Counted from the first letter of the stretch, positions 25,640-34,784 are shown. The stretch: 64,000 nt of DNA from Nonomuraea solani (GCF_900108335.1 NZ_FNVT01000034.1:24941-88940); one strand, 5' to 3'. The notes: generated by a model not told the origin, from the letters alone. Program-made: numbers and translations.

Positions 25640-25670
25640 ACCCTTTTACTATGAGAATAGGAAAAGGGTA
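25639..25670. promoter_or_regulatory. YtrA-type operator: 9-bp inverted repeat over the start codon
   Basis: TACCCTTTT (25639-25647) and AAAAGGGTA (25662-25670) are a perfect inverted repeat with a 14-nt spacer. On the minus strand the spacer contains CATAGT, a plausible -10, 8 nt before the ATG. Binding by the YtrA-type product would cover promoter and start. Confidence 0.75.
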
Positions 25671-25791
25671 GAAGTGCCCGCGATCTTCGTCAACTCGGGG
25701 CGTTCCCTCCGGGCTTGAGGCTTTTCGCCTGCCCGGCTCTGGCGGGGGCCGGAAAAGTCTCCGGGGCCCGTACAGCGACAGGCTTGAGGTC

Positions 25792-26982
25792 ATGAGCTTC
25801 CCGATGTTCTCCATGACCCGTGCCGCCGGATGCCCCTTCGACCCGCCGCCGGAGCTGACGTGCGGCGGCGAGCCGGTCTCGCGCGTGCGGCTCTGGGACG
25901 GCGGCACCGCGTGGCTGGTCACCGGCCATGCCGACGTACGCGCCCTGCTCGCCGATCCGCGCGCCGGCGTCGACGTCTCCCAGCCCGGTTTCCCGCACAC
26001 CAACGCGGTGAGCAAGGCCCGCGACGCGCAGATGAAGACGTTGATGCAGATGGACCCGCCCGAGCACACCACCCACCGGCGCCGCCTGATCGCGGACTTC
26101 ACGGTCAGGAGGATCGAGGCGCTGCGGCCCGGGATCCAGCGGATCGTCGACGACCTCATCGACGGCCTGCTCGCCGGGCCGAACCCGGCCGACCTGGTGG
26201 AGGCGTTCGCGCTGCCGGTTCCCTCGCTGGTCATCTGCGAACTGCTGGGCGTGCCCTACGCCGACCGCGCCTTCTTCCAGCGCGTGGCCGGCGAACTCGT
26301 CATGGACGAGGGCGATCCGGCGCGGGCGATGGCCGCCAGCGAGGAACTGAACGACTACCTGGAGAGGCTGGTGGAGCTGAAGAGCGCCGAACCGGGCGAC
26401 GACGTCCTCAGCAGGCTGGCCGTGGAGCAGTACCGGACCGGCGCGATGACCCGGAGCGAGATCGCCACGATGGGCCAGCTCCTGCTGGTGGCCGGGCACG
26501 ACACCACCGCCAACATGATCGCGCTCGGCACGGCCGTGCTGCTGGCCCATCCGGATCAGCTGCGCGCCATCCGCGACGGCTCCGCCGTGGTGGCCGTCGC
26601 CGTCGAGGAACTGCTGCGCTACCTGGCCGTCACCCACACCGAGGCCCGCCGCGTCGCACGCGAGGATCTCGTGATCGGCGGCCGGCTCATCCGTGAGGGT
26701 GAGGGCATCATCGCGGTGAAGAGCACCGCCAACCGGGACCCCGCCGCCTTTCCCGACCCGGACGCGCTCGATGTCCATCGTGGGGCGCGCCACCACCTCG
26801 CCTTCGGCTTCGGCGCCCACCAGTGCCTGGGCCAGGCGCTGGCCCGGGTGGAACTCCAGGTCGTGTTCGGCACGCTCTTCCGTCGCGTCCCCACGCTGGC
26901 GCGTGCTGTGGCGCCGGAGGAGCTGGTGTTCAAGGAGAAGGCTGTCTTCTACGGACTGCGCGAACTGCCGGTCACCTGGTAG
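25792..26982 (+). CDS. Cytochrome P450 monooxygenase
   Basis: 396 residues, a typical soluble bacterial P450. The I-helix motif is AGHDTT, the K-helix ExxR is EELLR, and the heme loop is FGFGAHQCLG with the axial ligand Cys345. It hydroxylates an unknown substrate using ferredoxin-supplied electrons; no ferredoxin gene is adjacent. The ATG at 25792 follows a weak GAGG. A MarR gene and a membrane protein gene follow on the same strand, with a separate promoter at 27005. Confidence 0.95.
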   Translation: MSFPMFSMTRAAGCPFDPPPELTCGGEPVSRVRLWDGGTAWLVTGHADVRALLADPRAGVDVSQPGFPHTNAVSKARDAQMKTLMQMDPPEHTTHRRRLIADFTVRRIEALRPGIQRIVDDLIDGLLAGPNPADLVEAFALPVPSLVICELLGVPYADRAFFQRVAGELVMDEGDPARAMAASEELNDYLERLVELKSAEPGDDVLSRLAVEQYRTGAMTRSEIATMGQLLLVAGHDTTANMIALGTAVLLAHPDQLRAIRDGSAVVAVAVEELLRYLAVTHTEARRVAREDLVIGGRLIREGEGIIAVKSTANRDPAAFPDPDALDVHRGARHHLAFGFGAHQCLGQALARVELQVVFGTLFRRVPTLARAVAPEELVFKEKAVFYGLRELPVTW

Positions 26983-27004
26983 GAGGCGCACGACATATCC
27001 CGAC

Positions 27005-27039
27005 TTGACAGGCTCGGCCGAATCGTTATCGTCGATAAC
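27005..27039 (+). promoter_or_regulatory. MarR promoter with overlapping palindromic operator
   Basis: TTGACA (27005-27010) is spaced 16 bp from TATCGT (27027-27032). The 15-bp palindrome GTTATCG-T-CGATAAC (27025-27039) lies over the -10. A regulator bound there would block its own promoter, as expected for autorepressing MarR proteins. Confidence 0.75.
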
Positions 27040-27042
27040 GTT

Positions 27043-27582
27043 ATGGCTTTTAACGAATTCGATCGGCTGAGCCGGTCGACCGGGTTCCTGCTGGCCTGGG
27101 TGGCGGCGGACGGCGGCGAGCGGTACGCCAAGGAGCTGGCCACCTTCGGGCTCAAGGCCCACCACGTGGGTGTCCTGACCCTGCTCCAGGACGGGCCGCT
27201 GCCGCAGTCCCGGCTCAGTGAGCGGCTGGGCGTGTTCAAGCCCGTCATGGTGACGCTCCTGCGGGACCTGGAGGGGATGGGCCTGGTGCGACGCCACGCC
27301 CACCCCACCGACGGGCGCGCGCTGGAGGTCCATCTGCTGCCGGCCGGACGGGAGCGCCTTGAGGTCGTCGAGGAGGCCGGCCGGCGCCTCTCCGACGAGT
27401 TCTTCGCCCCGCTCACGCCGGAGGAACGGCTAACGCTCCACGAACTGCTCACCAAACTCGCCGAACCCGAACCCGAACCCGGGGCCGGGGCCGAACCCGA
27501 ACCCGGGGCCGGGGCCGAACCCGAACCCGGGGCCGGGGCCGAAGCTGGGGCTGGGGCCGAAGTTGAAGCCGGAGGGGATTGA
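27043..27582 (+). CDS. MarR family regulator with a repetitive acidic tail
   Basis: 179 residues. A MarR winged helix (HHVGVLTLLQDGPLPQSRLSERLGVFKPVMVTLLRDLEGMGLVRR...DGRALEVHLLP) is followed by an unusual tail made of AEPEPGAG repeats encoded by a 24-bp tandem repeat. The tail is not part of the MarR fold and may vary in length between strains. It is translationally linked to the membrane protein gene 1 bp downstream. The palindrome over its promoter suggests autorepression. Confidence 0.88.
   Translation: MAFNEFDRLSRSTGFLLAWVAADGGERYAKELATFGLKAHHVGVLTLLQDGPLPQSRLSERLGVFKPVMVTLLRDLEGMGLVRRHAHPTDGRALEVHLLPAGRERLEVVEEAGRRLSDEFFAPLTPEERLTLHELLTKLAEPEPEPGAGAEPEPGAGAEPEPGAGAEAGAGAEVEAGGD
27481..27540. 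repeat. 24-bp tandem repeat in the MarR tail
   Basis: The 24-bp unit GGGGCCGGGGCCGAACCCGA followed by ACCC occurs at 27481-27504 and 27505-27528, with a third partial copy to 27540. Related bases continue on both sides. The unit keeps frame, so gain or loss of copies only changes the length of the AEPEPGAG tail. Confidence 0.85.
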
Positions 27583-27583
27583 C

Positions 27584-28081
27584 ATGCGACCGTCACTGCA
27601 GTTGAAGCTGACCCTGGCCGCCGTGCTCGGCATGGCGTACTGGCTGTTCGGCAACCTGTACGAGGCGGTGGTCTTCTCGCCGAACTGGGTCCGCGACAGT
27701 CCGGCCCAGATCGCCCGGCTCGACGGGTTCTTCAGTGTCACCAGCGCCACCGTGTACTTCGTGCCGCTCACCCAGCTCGCCCTGGTGCTGGTGTGGGTGC
27801 TCTGGTGGCGCAACCGCGACGGCGACCTGGCCCGCGATCACCGGCGGGCCGGCATCGCCGCCATCGTGCTGGCCGTGCTGAACGCCTACATCGTGGCGAC
27901 CGTGCTCCCGAGGCTGTTCGGCGCCGGCGCGCTCCCCGAGGGTCTCAACGCGGCGGCCTGGCAGTGGAACGTCCTCAACGTCGTGCGCATGGTGCTCACC
28001 GCGACGACCGCGTACTACCTGTTTGCCGCGTTCAGGAAGCTGGACCGAAGGTCCGGTCAGCTGGATCGCGGGTCGGGCTAG
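27584..28081 (+). CDS. Four-helix membrane protein downstream of marR
   Basis: 165 residues with four hydrophobic segments and conserved-looking NLYEAVVFSPNWV in the first loop. No named domain is recognised with certainty. GGAGGGG (27571-27577) precedes the ATG at 27584, and the marR stop ends 1 bp before it, so the two are co-transcribed. The C-terminal tail (RRSGQLDRGSG) runs into a 21-bp direct repeat. Confidence 0.75.
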   Translation: MRPSLQLKLTLAAVLGMAYWLFGNLYEAVVFSPNWVRDSPAQIARLDGFFSVTSATVYFVPLTQLALVLVWVLWWRNRDGDLARDHRRAGIAAIVLAVLNAYIVATVLPRLFGAGALPEGLNAAAWQWNVLNVVRMVLTATTAYYLFAAFRKLDRRSGQLDRGSG

Positions 28082-28138
28082 CTGGATCGCGGGTCCGGTT
28101 TGCTGGGTCGGGGTCGGGTCGGTTGGATCGTGGGCCCG
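28059..28138. repeat. 21-bp direct repeat with degenerate copies
   Basis: AGCTGGATCGCGGGTC occurs at 28059-28074 and 28080-28095, a 21-bp period. Degenerate TTGGATCGTGGG-type copies continue to about 28138. It overlaps the end of the membrane protein gene and fills the convergent intergenic gap. No hairpin stands out. Confidence 0.65.
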
Positions 28139-28159
28139 TTGGCTGGGTTGGCCGGCTGG

Positions 28160-28936
28160 TCAGGTGAACAGTTGGCCGGCGTTGACGTCGATCGTGGCCC
28201 CGGTGATGGCCTTGGCGTGGTCGGAGGCGAGGTAGAGGACGGCGCGGGCCACGTCCTCCTCCGTGGCGATCCGGCGCAGTGCCATCGCGGACACGTCGCG
28301 GGCGAGGATCTCCTCGAAGGTCACGCCCTCCGCCGCCGCCCGGGCGCGCATCCACTCGTTCAGCGTCTCGCTGGCGATCCAGCCGGGCGCGACGCAGTTC
28401 ACCCGCACCCCATACGGCCCCAGTTCGTCGGCCAGGCAGTGCGACAGCAGGTGCGCGGCGGCCTTCCCGGCGGCGTAGTCGCTGCGCCCCGCGTAACCCG
28501 TACGGGAGGACAGTGAGGTGATGTTGACGATCGAGCCCGAGCCCCGGGACACCATGTGCGGCGCGATGAACCGGCAGGCCAGCAGCGTGCCGTAGCCGCC
28601 CGTCTCGACGGCCCGTCGCCAGGTCTCCAGGTCGCCGTCGGACATATCGAGCACGTTCCTGCGATGCGAACCCGGGAAAGCGGCGTTGACCAGCACGTCC
28701 ACCCGGCCGAACCGGTCGATCACGGTGCCGGCGAGCCGGCGTACGTCGTCGATCCTGGTCACGTCGGCGGGCACGGCCAGCGCGCCGGGCACCTCGGCGG
28801 CGATCTTCTCGACGCCGGCGGCGGTGCGGGCGGCCACGACGACCTCGGCGCCCTCCGCGCGCAGCAGCGCCGTGAGAGTCCGGCCCAGCCCAGGCCCGGC
28901 ACCGGTGACGACGGCGATCTTGTCGGCCAGCAGCAC
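28160..28936 (-). CDS. Short-chain dehydrogenase/reductase
   Basis: 258 residues with cofactor motif GAGPGLG, catalytic YAAGK, and ITGATIDVNAGQ near the end. The LADKIAVVTGAGPGLG start matches a group of actinobacterial SDRs often found in fatty-acid or steroid catabolism. The GTG at 28936 is chosen over the longer ATG at 28969 because a TACAAT -10 ends exactly 6 nt before it, implying a leaderless transcript. CAAGCGTTTGCT, a TetR-like motif, lies just upstream. Substrate unknown. Confidence 0.86.
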   Translation of the reverse strand: MLLADKIAVVTGAGPGLGRTLTALLRAEGAEVVVAARTAAGVEKIAAEVPGALAVPADVTRIDDVRRLAGTVIDRFGRVDVLVNAAFPGSHRRNVLDMSDGDLETWRRAVETGGYGTLLACRFIAPHMVSRGSGSIVNITSLSSRTGYAGRSDYAAGKAAAHLLSHCLADELGPYGVRVNCVAPGWIASETLNEWMRARAAAEGVTFEEILARDVSAMALRRIATEEDVARAVLYLASDHAKAITGATIDVNAGQLFT

Positions 28937-28942
28937 GTCGTG

Positions 28943-28948
28943 ATTGTA
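28943..28948 (-). promoter_or_regulatory. Minus-10 element of a leaderless SDR promoter
   Basis: On the minus strand, TACAAT is followed by CACGAC and then the GTG start. The adjacent CAAGCGTTTGCTCG (28950-28963) looks like a TetR-family half-palindrome and could be an operator. Confidence 0.6.
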
Positions 28949-29007
28949 CCAAGCGTTTGCTCGGGGCATAGTGTGACATTTCGTTACTTAGCGAGTCCCC
29001 TTCGTGA

Positions 29008-29037
29008 TTGATTCCGCCGATCGCCGCCAGCGATATT
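29008..29037 (+). promoter_or_regulatory. Promoter of the STAND-WD40 gene
   Basis: TTGATT (29008-29013) and GATATT (29032-29037) are spaced 18 bp. The -10 ends 6 nt before the GTG at 29044, predicting a leaderless mRNA. Confidence 0.5.
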
Positions 29038-29043
29038 GAAAAG

Positions 29044-32000
29044 GTGAGCGCTGATCCCGCGTTAGTGCGCGGCGGGGTCGTCCGGTCGGTACGGTCGGCC
29101 GCGGCGAAGATCCGCACCTGGTCGCCCCCGGTGCTGCTGGCCGTGCTGTCCGCGGGCGCGTTCACCTCGGTTCTGGGCGGGCCGGGCCTGCTGGGCGCGG
29201 GGATCGGCGCTCTCACCGCCGTCGGCGGGAACCTGCTGACCGACGTCGTGAAATCGGCCATCGACGGCATCCGCGCGAAGGGCGGGCGGCCGGAGGACGT
29301 CGAGGCCGAGCTGGTCCGGCGGATCCAGGAGGCGCTGGAGTCCGGCGGCGAACGCGCTGCCGGGCTGCGTACGGAGATCGCGGGGATGCTGCGGGAGTAC
29401 GGGCTGGCCGGCGCGGCGATCGAGGCGGCCGTCCAGAGCGGCGACCGCGACCTGCAGGCGGCCCTGGCCGAAGGGCTGGCCGGGCTCGGCGCGGAGTTCG
29501 GCGAGTTCGCCTTCGTGCTTTCCGACGTCGATGACCGGCTGAGGCTGATCAGGGAGAGCGTCGACCAGCAGCGGGCGGAGCTCCAGGTGTCGGTGGGCCT
29601 GCAGTACCGGCAGGCGACCGACACCCGGCTGCTGCTGGAGCACATGGCGGTGATCGAGCGCCGCACCCGCCCGGCAGGCCAGGCCGGCGGCGCGCGGGGG
29701 CCGCGCCGGCCGGAGGGGAGCCCGTACAAGGGGCTGGCGACCTATGGGGAAGCGGACGCCGACGTGTTCTCCGGGCGCGAGGTCGTCACCGCCCAACTGG
29801 TCAGCAGGCTGTCCGGGCGGCTGTCCGGGCCGGGCCTGCTCGTGGTGACCGGCGCGTCGGGCGCGGGCAAGTCGTCGCTGCTGCGCGCCGGGCTGTTCCC
29901 GGCGATAGGCCGGGGCGATCTGTCCGAACCGGCGCGGCACTGGCCGCGCCACGTCCTGGACCAGCCCACCCGCACCCCGCTGTCCCTGCTGGCCACGCTG
30001 CTGGCGGGCCTGGCCGGGCTGGAGGTCGGGACGGTGCTCGACGCGCTGAAGCGGGCGCCCGGGGACGCGTCGCTGCTGGTCAGGCAGGCGGTGGACACCG
30101 ACGCCCGGCGGCGCGGGGTCCCCGAGGAGGAGGTGGCGGGCTGCCGCCTGATCCTGGTGGTGGACCAGTTCGAGGAGGTCTTCACCGCCAAGACGGCCGC
30201 GGAGGTGGAGGAGCGGGCGGCGTTCATCGCCGCTCTGCACGCCGCCGCGACCGTGCCGGTGGGATCCGCCGGTACGCCCGCCGCGCTGGTCGTGATCGCG
30301 GTGCGCGGCGACGTGATCGACCGCTGCGCCGACCATCCGCCGCTCGTCGAGGCGTTGCAGGGGCCGTTCACCCTCGGTGCGATGACGGAGCGGGAACTGC
30401 GGGCCGCGATCACGGTGCCGGCCGACGCCGCCGGGCTGGAGGTCGAGTCGGGCCTGGTCGACACCATTCTCGGCGAGCTGCGGTCCTCGTCGGGCGGGTT
30501 CGACGCGGGCGTGCTCCCGCTGCTGTCCCAGGCGATGCTGACCGTCTGGGAGCATCGTGAAGGCGACCGCCTCACGCACCGGGGTTACGCCCTGACCGGC
30601 GGCGTGACCCACGCCGTCACGGCGAGCGCGGAGGCCGCGTACGAGAGTCTCGCCCCCGACGGCCGGGAGGTGGCCCGCCAGGCGTTCCAGCGGCTGACGG
30701 TGGTGTCGCCGGAGGCCAAGCTGGCCCGGCGCACGGTGCCTCGCGCGGCGTTGTCCGAGATGGACGAGGTGCTGGAGGTGTTCGCGAGGCGGCGGCTGAT
30801 CGTCGTCGACGCCGGGTCCACGCAGATCTCCCACGACGCCCTGCTCCAGCACTGGCCCCGGCTGCGCGGCTGGCTGGAGGCCGACCTGACCGGGCACGCG
30901 CTGCGCAGCCAGTTGATCGACGACGCCGACGACTGGGAGCGCAACGGGCGGAACGCGTCGTACCTGTATCGGGGTGAGCGGCTGACCGCCGTCCTGCACG
31001 CCGAGACGCGCTGGCGGGCCGACCCTCTCACCGGCACGCCGCGCCTGTTCCTCGACGCCGGCGTACGCGCGGAGAGCCGGGGCAGGCGGCAGCGGCGTCT
31101 CACCTTCGTCACGCTGTCGGGGCTGCTCGCGGTCGCCCTCGTCTTCGGCGGGGTCGCGCTGTTCCAGGGCAGCGCGGCGCGGGAGCAGGGGGCGGCCGCG
31201 CGGGAACAGCAGCGGGTCGCCACCGCCCGGCAGCTCGTGGCGAAGGCGGAGGCGGCCCTGCACTCGGACCCCAGGACCGCGCTGACGCTCAATGTCGCCG
31301 CCTACCGGATCCACCCCGACGCCGAGACCTACGCCTCGCTGCAGACCGCGATCACCACCACGCCCTACGCCGGGCGGCTGACCGGCGTGGCGAGCGCGGT
31401 CCGCTCGGTCGACTACTCCGCCGACGGCCGCTATCTGGCCGCCGGGTTCGACTCGGGCGCGATCATGCTGTGGGACCTGCGCGATCCGCTGCGCCCCCGC
31501 CGGGTCGGCGCGCCCTTCAAGGGCTTCGAGGCCGGTGCCACGGTGCTGTTCTCTGGCGACCATCGGCTGGTCGCGGTGAGCTGGGACGGCGACGTCACGA
31601 TCTGGGATCTCGCCGACCCGGAACATCCTCGCCCTCTGGGCAATCCCGTACGTGGCACGAAATATCGGGACATGGGGGCGTGGCTGTCCCCGGACGGCAC
31701 CGTCCTGGCCACCTCGGCCAAGGCCGATCCCGCCCTGCGGTTCTGGGATCTGACCGATCCCACGCGCGTCCGCCCGATCGGAGGCCCGCTCACCGTCTAT
31801 CCCAAGCGCGTCCAGGCGCTCGCGTTCTCCCCTGACGGCGCCACGATCGCCACGTCCGGCTCGGGCGACGACCCGGTGCTGCTCTGGGACATCGGAAAGC
31901 GCGCCGCGCTCGTCGGAAAGCGCGCCGCGCGAGCCGGGAAGCGTGAGGCGCCGCGCCGGCTCGGCCGCATCGTGCCCCGGCCACGTGATCTCGTGGACTC

Positions 32001-33543
32001 GCTCTCCTTCTCCGCCGACGGCAGAATCCTCGCCGCCGCCGGGATGTTCCGGGGCATCGGACTGTGGAACGTGAGCGACCCGGCCGCCCCCCGGCCCGCC
32101 CGTGATCTCCTTCGCGTGAGCATGGGGTCGAAGGTAACGTTCTCGCCCCGCGCCGCCACGCTGGCCACGACCGCGGGCCGCGACGTCGGGCTGCTCCTGT
32201 GGGACCTCTCCAACCCGGACTTTCCCTCCCGGACCGAAACGTTGATCGCCGGTCAGGACGACACGACGCTGGCGTTCTCACCGGACGGCGGCATGGTCGC
32301 CACCGGTGGCACGGGCGGCCACATCACGCTCTGGAACCTGGGACGCGCCGGGCGCCCGCGCGCTCTCGGCCCGCCCTTCGTCGGGCACCAGGGAGACCTC
32401 AAAGAGATCTACGCCCTCGACATGACCCCGGACGGCACCATGATCGCGACGGGCGGCCGGGACACCACCGTCGTGCTCTGGGACACCGCCGACCCCGCCA
32501 GGCCGCGCCGGCTCAACACCCTTCACGGGCACATGGGCGAGGGGGTCGACGCCGTGGCGTTCCGTCCCGACGGCGGTCTCCTGGCCACCGGTGACGGCCA
32601 GGAGACCGTCATCCTGTGGGACCTGGCCGACCCCGCCCGCCCGCGCCGGCTGCCGACCTCGCTCACCGGGCCCACGGACATCATCCGGAACCTGGTGTTC
32701 TCCCCGGACGGCAGGACTCTCATCGTGGCCGGAGACCAGGGCACGATCTTCTGGGACGTGAGCGTTCCCGGCCGCTCGCTGCGTCTGGCGTCCGTACTGG
32801 AAGGGGAGCGTGTGCTGAGCGTCCGGCGGGTGCGCGACGGCCGCGTGCTCGCCGTCGTCGTCGGGTCGGGCACGTACGCGACGCCCACCGCCACCGCCGT
32901 CGCCGATCCGACGCTCCCGGCCACGGCGACGAACGAGGAAGGTGCGGACTCGGGTGGGTCGGCCAAGCCCCGGACGGACGGCCCCGGGGATCCGAACGGT
33001 GCCCGGCTGTGGGACATCACCGATCCCCGGCATCCACGCCGGCTGGGCCCCGGGCTCATCGGTCACGATGCGGACGTGGCCACCGCGGCGATCTCTCCCA
33101 CCGGAGACCTGCTGGCCACCGGCGACGGCAAGGGGGCGGTCATCCTCTGGGAGGGCGCCCGGCGCCTTGGCGATCCCCTCGTCGCGCACGGCACCATCAG
33201 CGCGGTCAGCCTGGAGTTCGCCCCCACCACGGACATCATGGTGACCGGCGGCATCGACCAGAACGCCTATCTGTGGGATCTCGGCAACCGCATCCTGCCC
33301 CGTCAGCTCGGCACCGCACTGTCCGACAACGTCGACACCGTCTGGCAGATGGCGTTCTCCGCCAACGGCGAGACCCTGGCCACCGCCGGCAGCCGGGGCG
33401 ACGTCGTCCTGTGGGACCTGCGGCCGACGTACGAGCTGCGCCGCCACCTCGACGAGACCGCCTGCCTGGTGACCGGCGGCGGCCTGAGCAGGGAACAGTG
33501 GACCCGCTACCTGTCCGGCCTGCCCTATCAGGACGTCTGCTGA
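29044..33543 (+). CDS. STAND NTPase with C-terminal WD40 propellers (nSTAND1-WD40)
   Basis: 1499 residues. The N-terminal 215 residues are an unassigned helical region with an early glycine-rich hydrophobic stretch (about 20-65). The nSTAND NTPase begins at SPYKGLATYGEADADVFSGRE; Walker A is GASGAGKSS (270-278) and Walker B is LILVVDQFEEVF with Asp374. A helix at about 686-708 precedes at least a dozen WD40 units (ADGR..AAG...I.LWDL type) from about 770 to 1480. Such proteins are switch-like scaffolds that oligomerise on ligand sensing; many are linked to conflict or defence. No separate effector gene is adjacent. A frame extending to a TTG at 29008 is less likely than GTG 29044. Confidence 0.9.
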   Translation: MSADPALVRGGVVRSVRSAAAKIRTWSPPVLLAVLSAGAFTSVLGGPGLLGAGIGALTAVGGNLLTDVVKSAIDGIRAKGGRPEDVEAELVRRIQEALESGGERAAGLRTEIAGMLREYGLAGAAIEAAVQSGDRDLQAALAEGLAGLGAEFGEFAFVLSDVDDRLRLIRESVDQQRAELQVSVGLQYRQATDTRLLLEHMAVIERRTRPAGQAGGARGPRRPEGSPYKGLATYGEADADVFSGREVVTAQLVSRLSGRLSGPGLLVVTGASGAGKSSLLRAGLFPAIGRGDLSEPARHWPRHVLDQPTRTPLSLLATLLAGLAGLEVGTVLDALKRAPGDASLLVRQAVDTDARRRGVPEEEVAGCRLILVVDQFEEVFTAKTAAEVEERAAFIAALHAAATVPVGSAGTPAALVVIAVRGDVIDRCADHPPLVEALQGPFTLGAMTERELRAAITVPADAAGLEVESGLVDTILGELRSSSGGFDAGVLPLLSQAMLTVWEHREGDRLTHRGYALTGGVTHAVTASAEAAYESLAPDGREVARQAFQRLTVVSPEAKLARRTVPRAALSEMDEVLEVFARRRLIVVDAGSTQISHDALLQHWPRLRGWLEADLTGHALRSQLIDDADDWERNGRNASYLYRGERLTAVLHAETRWRADPLTGTPRLFLDAGVRAESRGRRQRRLTFVTLSGLLAVALVFGGVALFQGSAAREQGAAAREQQRVATARQLVAKAEAALHSDPRTALTLNVAAYRIHPDAETYASLQTAITTTPYAGRLTGVASAVRSVDYSADGRYLAAGFDSGAIMLWDLRDPLRPRRVGAPFKGFEAGATVLFSGDHRLVAVSWDGDVTIWDLADPEHPRPLGNPVRGTKYRDMGAWLSPDGTVLATSAKADPALRFWDLTDPTRVRPIGGPLTVYPKRVQALAFSPDGATIATSGSGDDPVLLWDIGKRAALVGKRAARAGKREAPRRLGRIVPRPRDLVDSLSFSADGRILAAAGMFRGIGLWNVSDPAAPRPARDLLRVSMGSKVTFSPRAATLATTAGRDVGLLLWDLSNPDFPSRTETLIAGQDDTTLAFSPDGGMVATGGTGGHITLWNLGRAGRPRALGPPFVGHQGDLKEIYALDMTPDGTMIATGGRDTTVVLWDTADPARPRRLNTLHGHMGEGVDAVAFRPDGGLLATGDGQETVILWDLADPARPRRLPTSLTGPTDIIRNLVFSPDGRTLIVAGDQGTIFWDVSVPGRSLRLASVLEGERVLSVRRVRDGRVLAVVVGSGTYATPTATAVADPTLPATATNEEGADSGGSAKPRTDGPGDPNGARLWDITDPRHPRRLGPGLIGHDADVATAAISPTGDLLATGDGKGAVILWEGARRLGDPLVAHGTISAVSLEFAPTTDIMVTGGIDQNAYLWDLGNRILPRQLGTALSDNVDTVWQMAFSANGETLATAGSRGDVVLWDLRPTYELRRHLDETACLVTGGGLSREQWTRYLSGLPYQDVC

Positions 33544-33878
33544 TGGCCGAGCAGCGCCGCCGCGTCGGTGTAGATGCCGTGGTCGGCGGCGGCCCAGCCG
33601 ATGCGCCGCTGCTCGCTCAGCCGGCGTGCCGCATCGGGTAGTCAGGACGGGATCCACGACTCCACGTACGGCACCCGCTCCACCGTGACCCGGCCGCCCA
33701 CCTGGGTCAGCCGGGTTCTCAGCTCGGCGACGTCGTCGGGGCCCAGCGCCGTCTCCCGGCCGGTGGCCGGCAGGGTCACCAGCACACCGCCGGTGCCGGG
33801 GGCGGCGTGCACGACGGCCCGCCCGCCGCTGCCGCTGCCGCCGGTGCCGGGTTGGTGGGCGTCGGCGATACTGTGGGC
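33544..33878. other. Gene-free stretch with minus-strand coding debris and the araC promoter
   Basis: No intact gene is seen. On the minus strand a fragment ending GRVTVERVPYVESWIPS (stop at 33642) and another in the next frame (RRLSEQRRIGWAAADHGIYTDAAALL) look like remnants of former genes, but I cannot name them. At the right end GATACT (33867-33872), 6 nt before the GTG of the AraC gene, is a leaderless -10. Confidence 0.45.
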
Positions 33879-34718
33879 GTGAAGTACGTGTCCAGAGTGC
33901 CGCGACCGCCGCTGGACGGGCTGATCGACGACCTTTACTACCTGGAGGGTGCGCCGCCGTACGCCCGGCTGATGCTGCCGCCGAGTCCGTCGGCGTTGTT
34001 CATCGTCAACCTCGGGGCGCCGTTCCGCATCCGTGCCGGCACCGACATCGAGCCGGCCGAGTACGCCGACGGCTGCGTGGTCACCATGCCCACCCGCGCC
34101 TTCGAGTTCGGCTATCCGCCGGGGACCCGGTCCGTCGGCGTGCACGTCAAGCCGTGGGGGCTGGCGCCGTTCCTGCCGATGCCCGCGGCCGAGCTGTGCG
34201 ACCGGCCGGTGACGGTGGAGCAGGTTTGGGGCCGGCCCGCCATCGCCGAGCTGCGGGACCGGCTGGCCACGGCGGCCGGGCCGTACGAGATGTTGACGCT
34301 GCTGGAGGAGGAGCTGATGCGACGGCTGTGCGAGACCGCCGGTCTGGGGCTGGTCCGCCATACGAGCAGCGTCATCGCGGCGACCGGCGGGGCGGTGGCG
34401 ATCGGCGACCTGAGCGTGGCAGCCGGTGTCAGCAGCACTCATCTGGCACAGCGGTTCAAGGAGCTCATCGGCGTCACGCCGAAGCGGCTGGCCCGCACCT
34501 ACCGCTTCACCGCCACCGTGTTCGCGATCAACCCCGCCGGACCGATCGACTGGAGCGACCTCGCCGGTGGCGCGGGCTACTTCGACCAGGCCCACTTCGG
34601 CCACGAGTTCCGGGCGTTCACGGGGCTCACGCCGACCCGGTACGTCGAAGTCCGGCGGCGGTTCCTGCGCGAACATCCCGGCCACGTGCTGGACGGCTGG
34701 CCGCTGCCGGCCGATTGA
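33879..34718 (+). CDS. AraC family transcriptional regulator
   Basis: 279 residues. An N-terminal domain (PRPPLDGLIDDLYYLEG; resembling the DUF6597-like domain of such regulators) is followed by a C-terminal AraC double helix-turn-helix (IGDLSVAAGVSSTHLAQRFKELIGVTPKRLARTYRF and GYFDQAHFGHEFRAFTGLTPTRYVE). The GTG at 33879 is chosen because the conserved region starts there and a GATACT -10 ends 6 nt before it. The DHFR-like gene starting 66 bp downstream may be its target. Confidence 0.9.
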   Translation: MKYVSRVPRPPLDGLIDDLYYLEGAPPYARLMLPPSPSALFIVNLGAPFRIRAGTDIEPAEYADGCVVTMPTRAFEFGYPPGTRSVGVHVKPWGLAPFLPMPAAELCDRPVTVEQVWGRPAIAELRDRLATAAGPYEMLTLLEEELMRRLCETAGLGLVRHTSSVIAATGGAVAIGDLSVAAGVSSTHLAQRFKELIGVTPKRLARTYRFTATVFAINPAGPIDWSDLAGGAGYFDQAHFGHEFRAFTGLTPTRYVEVRRRFLREHPGHVLDGWPLPAD

Positions 34719-34784
34719 TTTCTTACAAGAGCGGCGGCTCACGACACGCTAATTTTGGGGCACCCCGAAGCAGAGGAGAGTCCC

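Noticed and set aside
28059..28138. Repeats after the marR-linked membrane gene as a terminator or attachment site
   Set aside because: They are direct repeats without a stable hairpin, and no integrase or tRNA gene is in the window.
29062..31626. An 854-residue minus-strand ORF opposite the STAND gene
   Set aside because: Composition is that of an antisense shadow (Arg/Gln/Pro-rich) and the plus strand has clear Walker and WD40 motifs.
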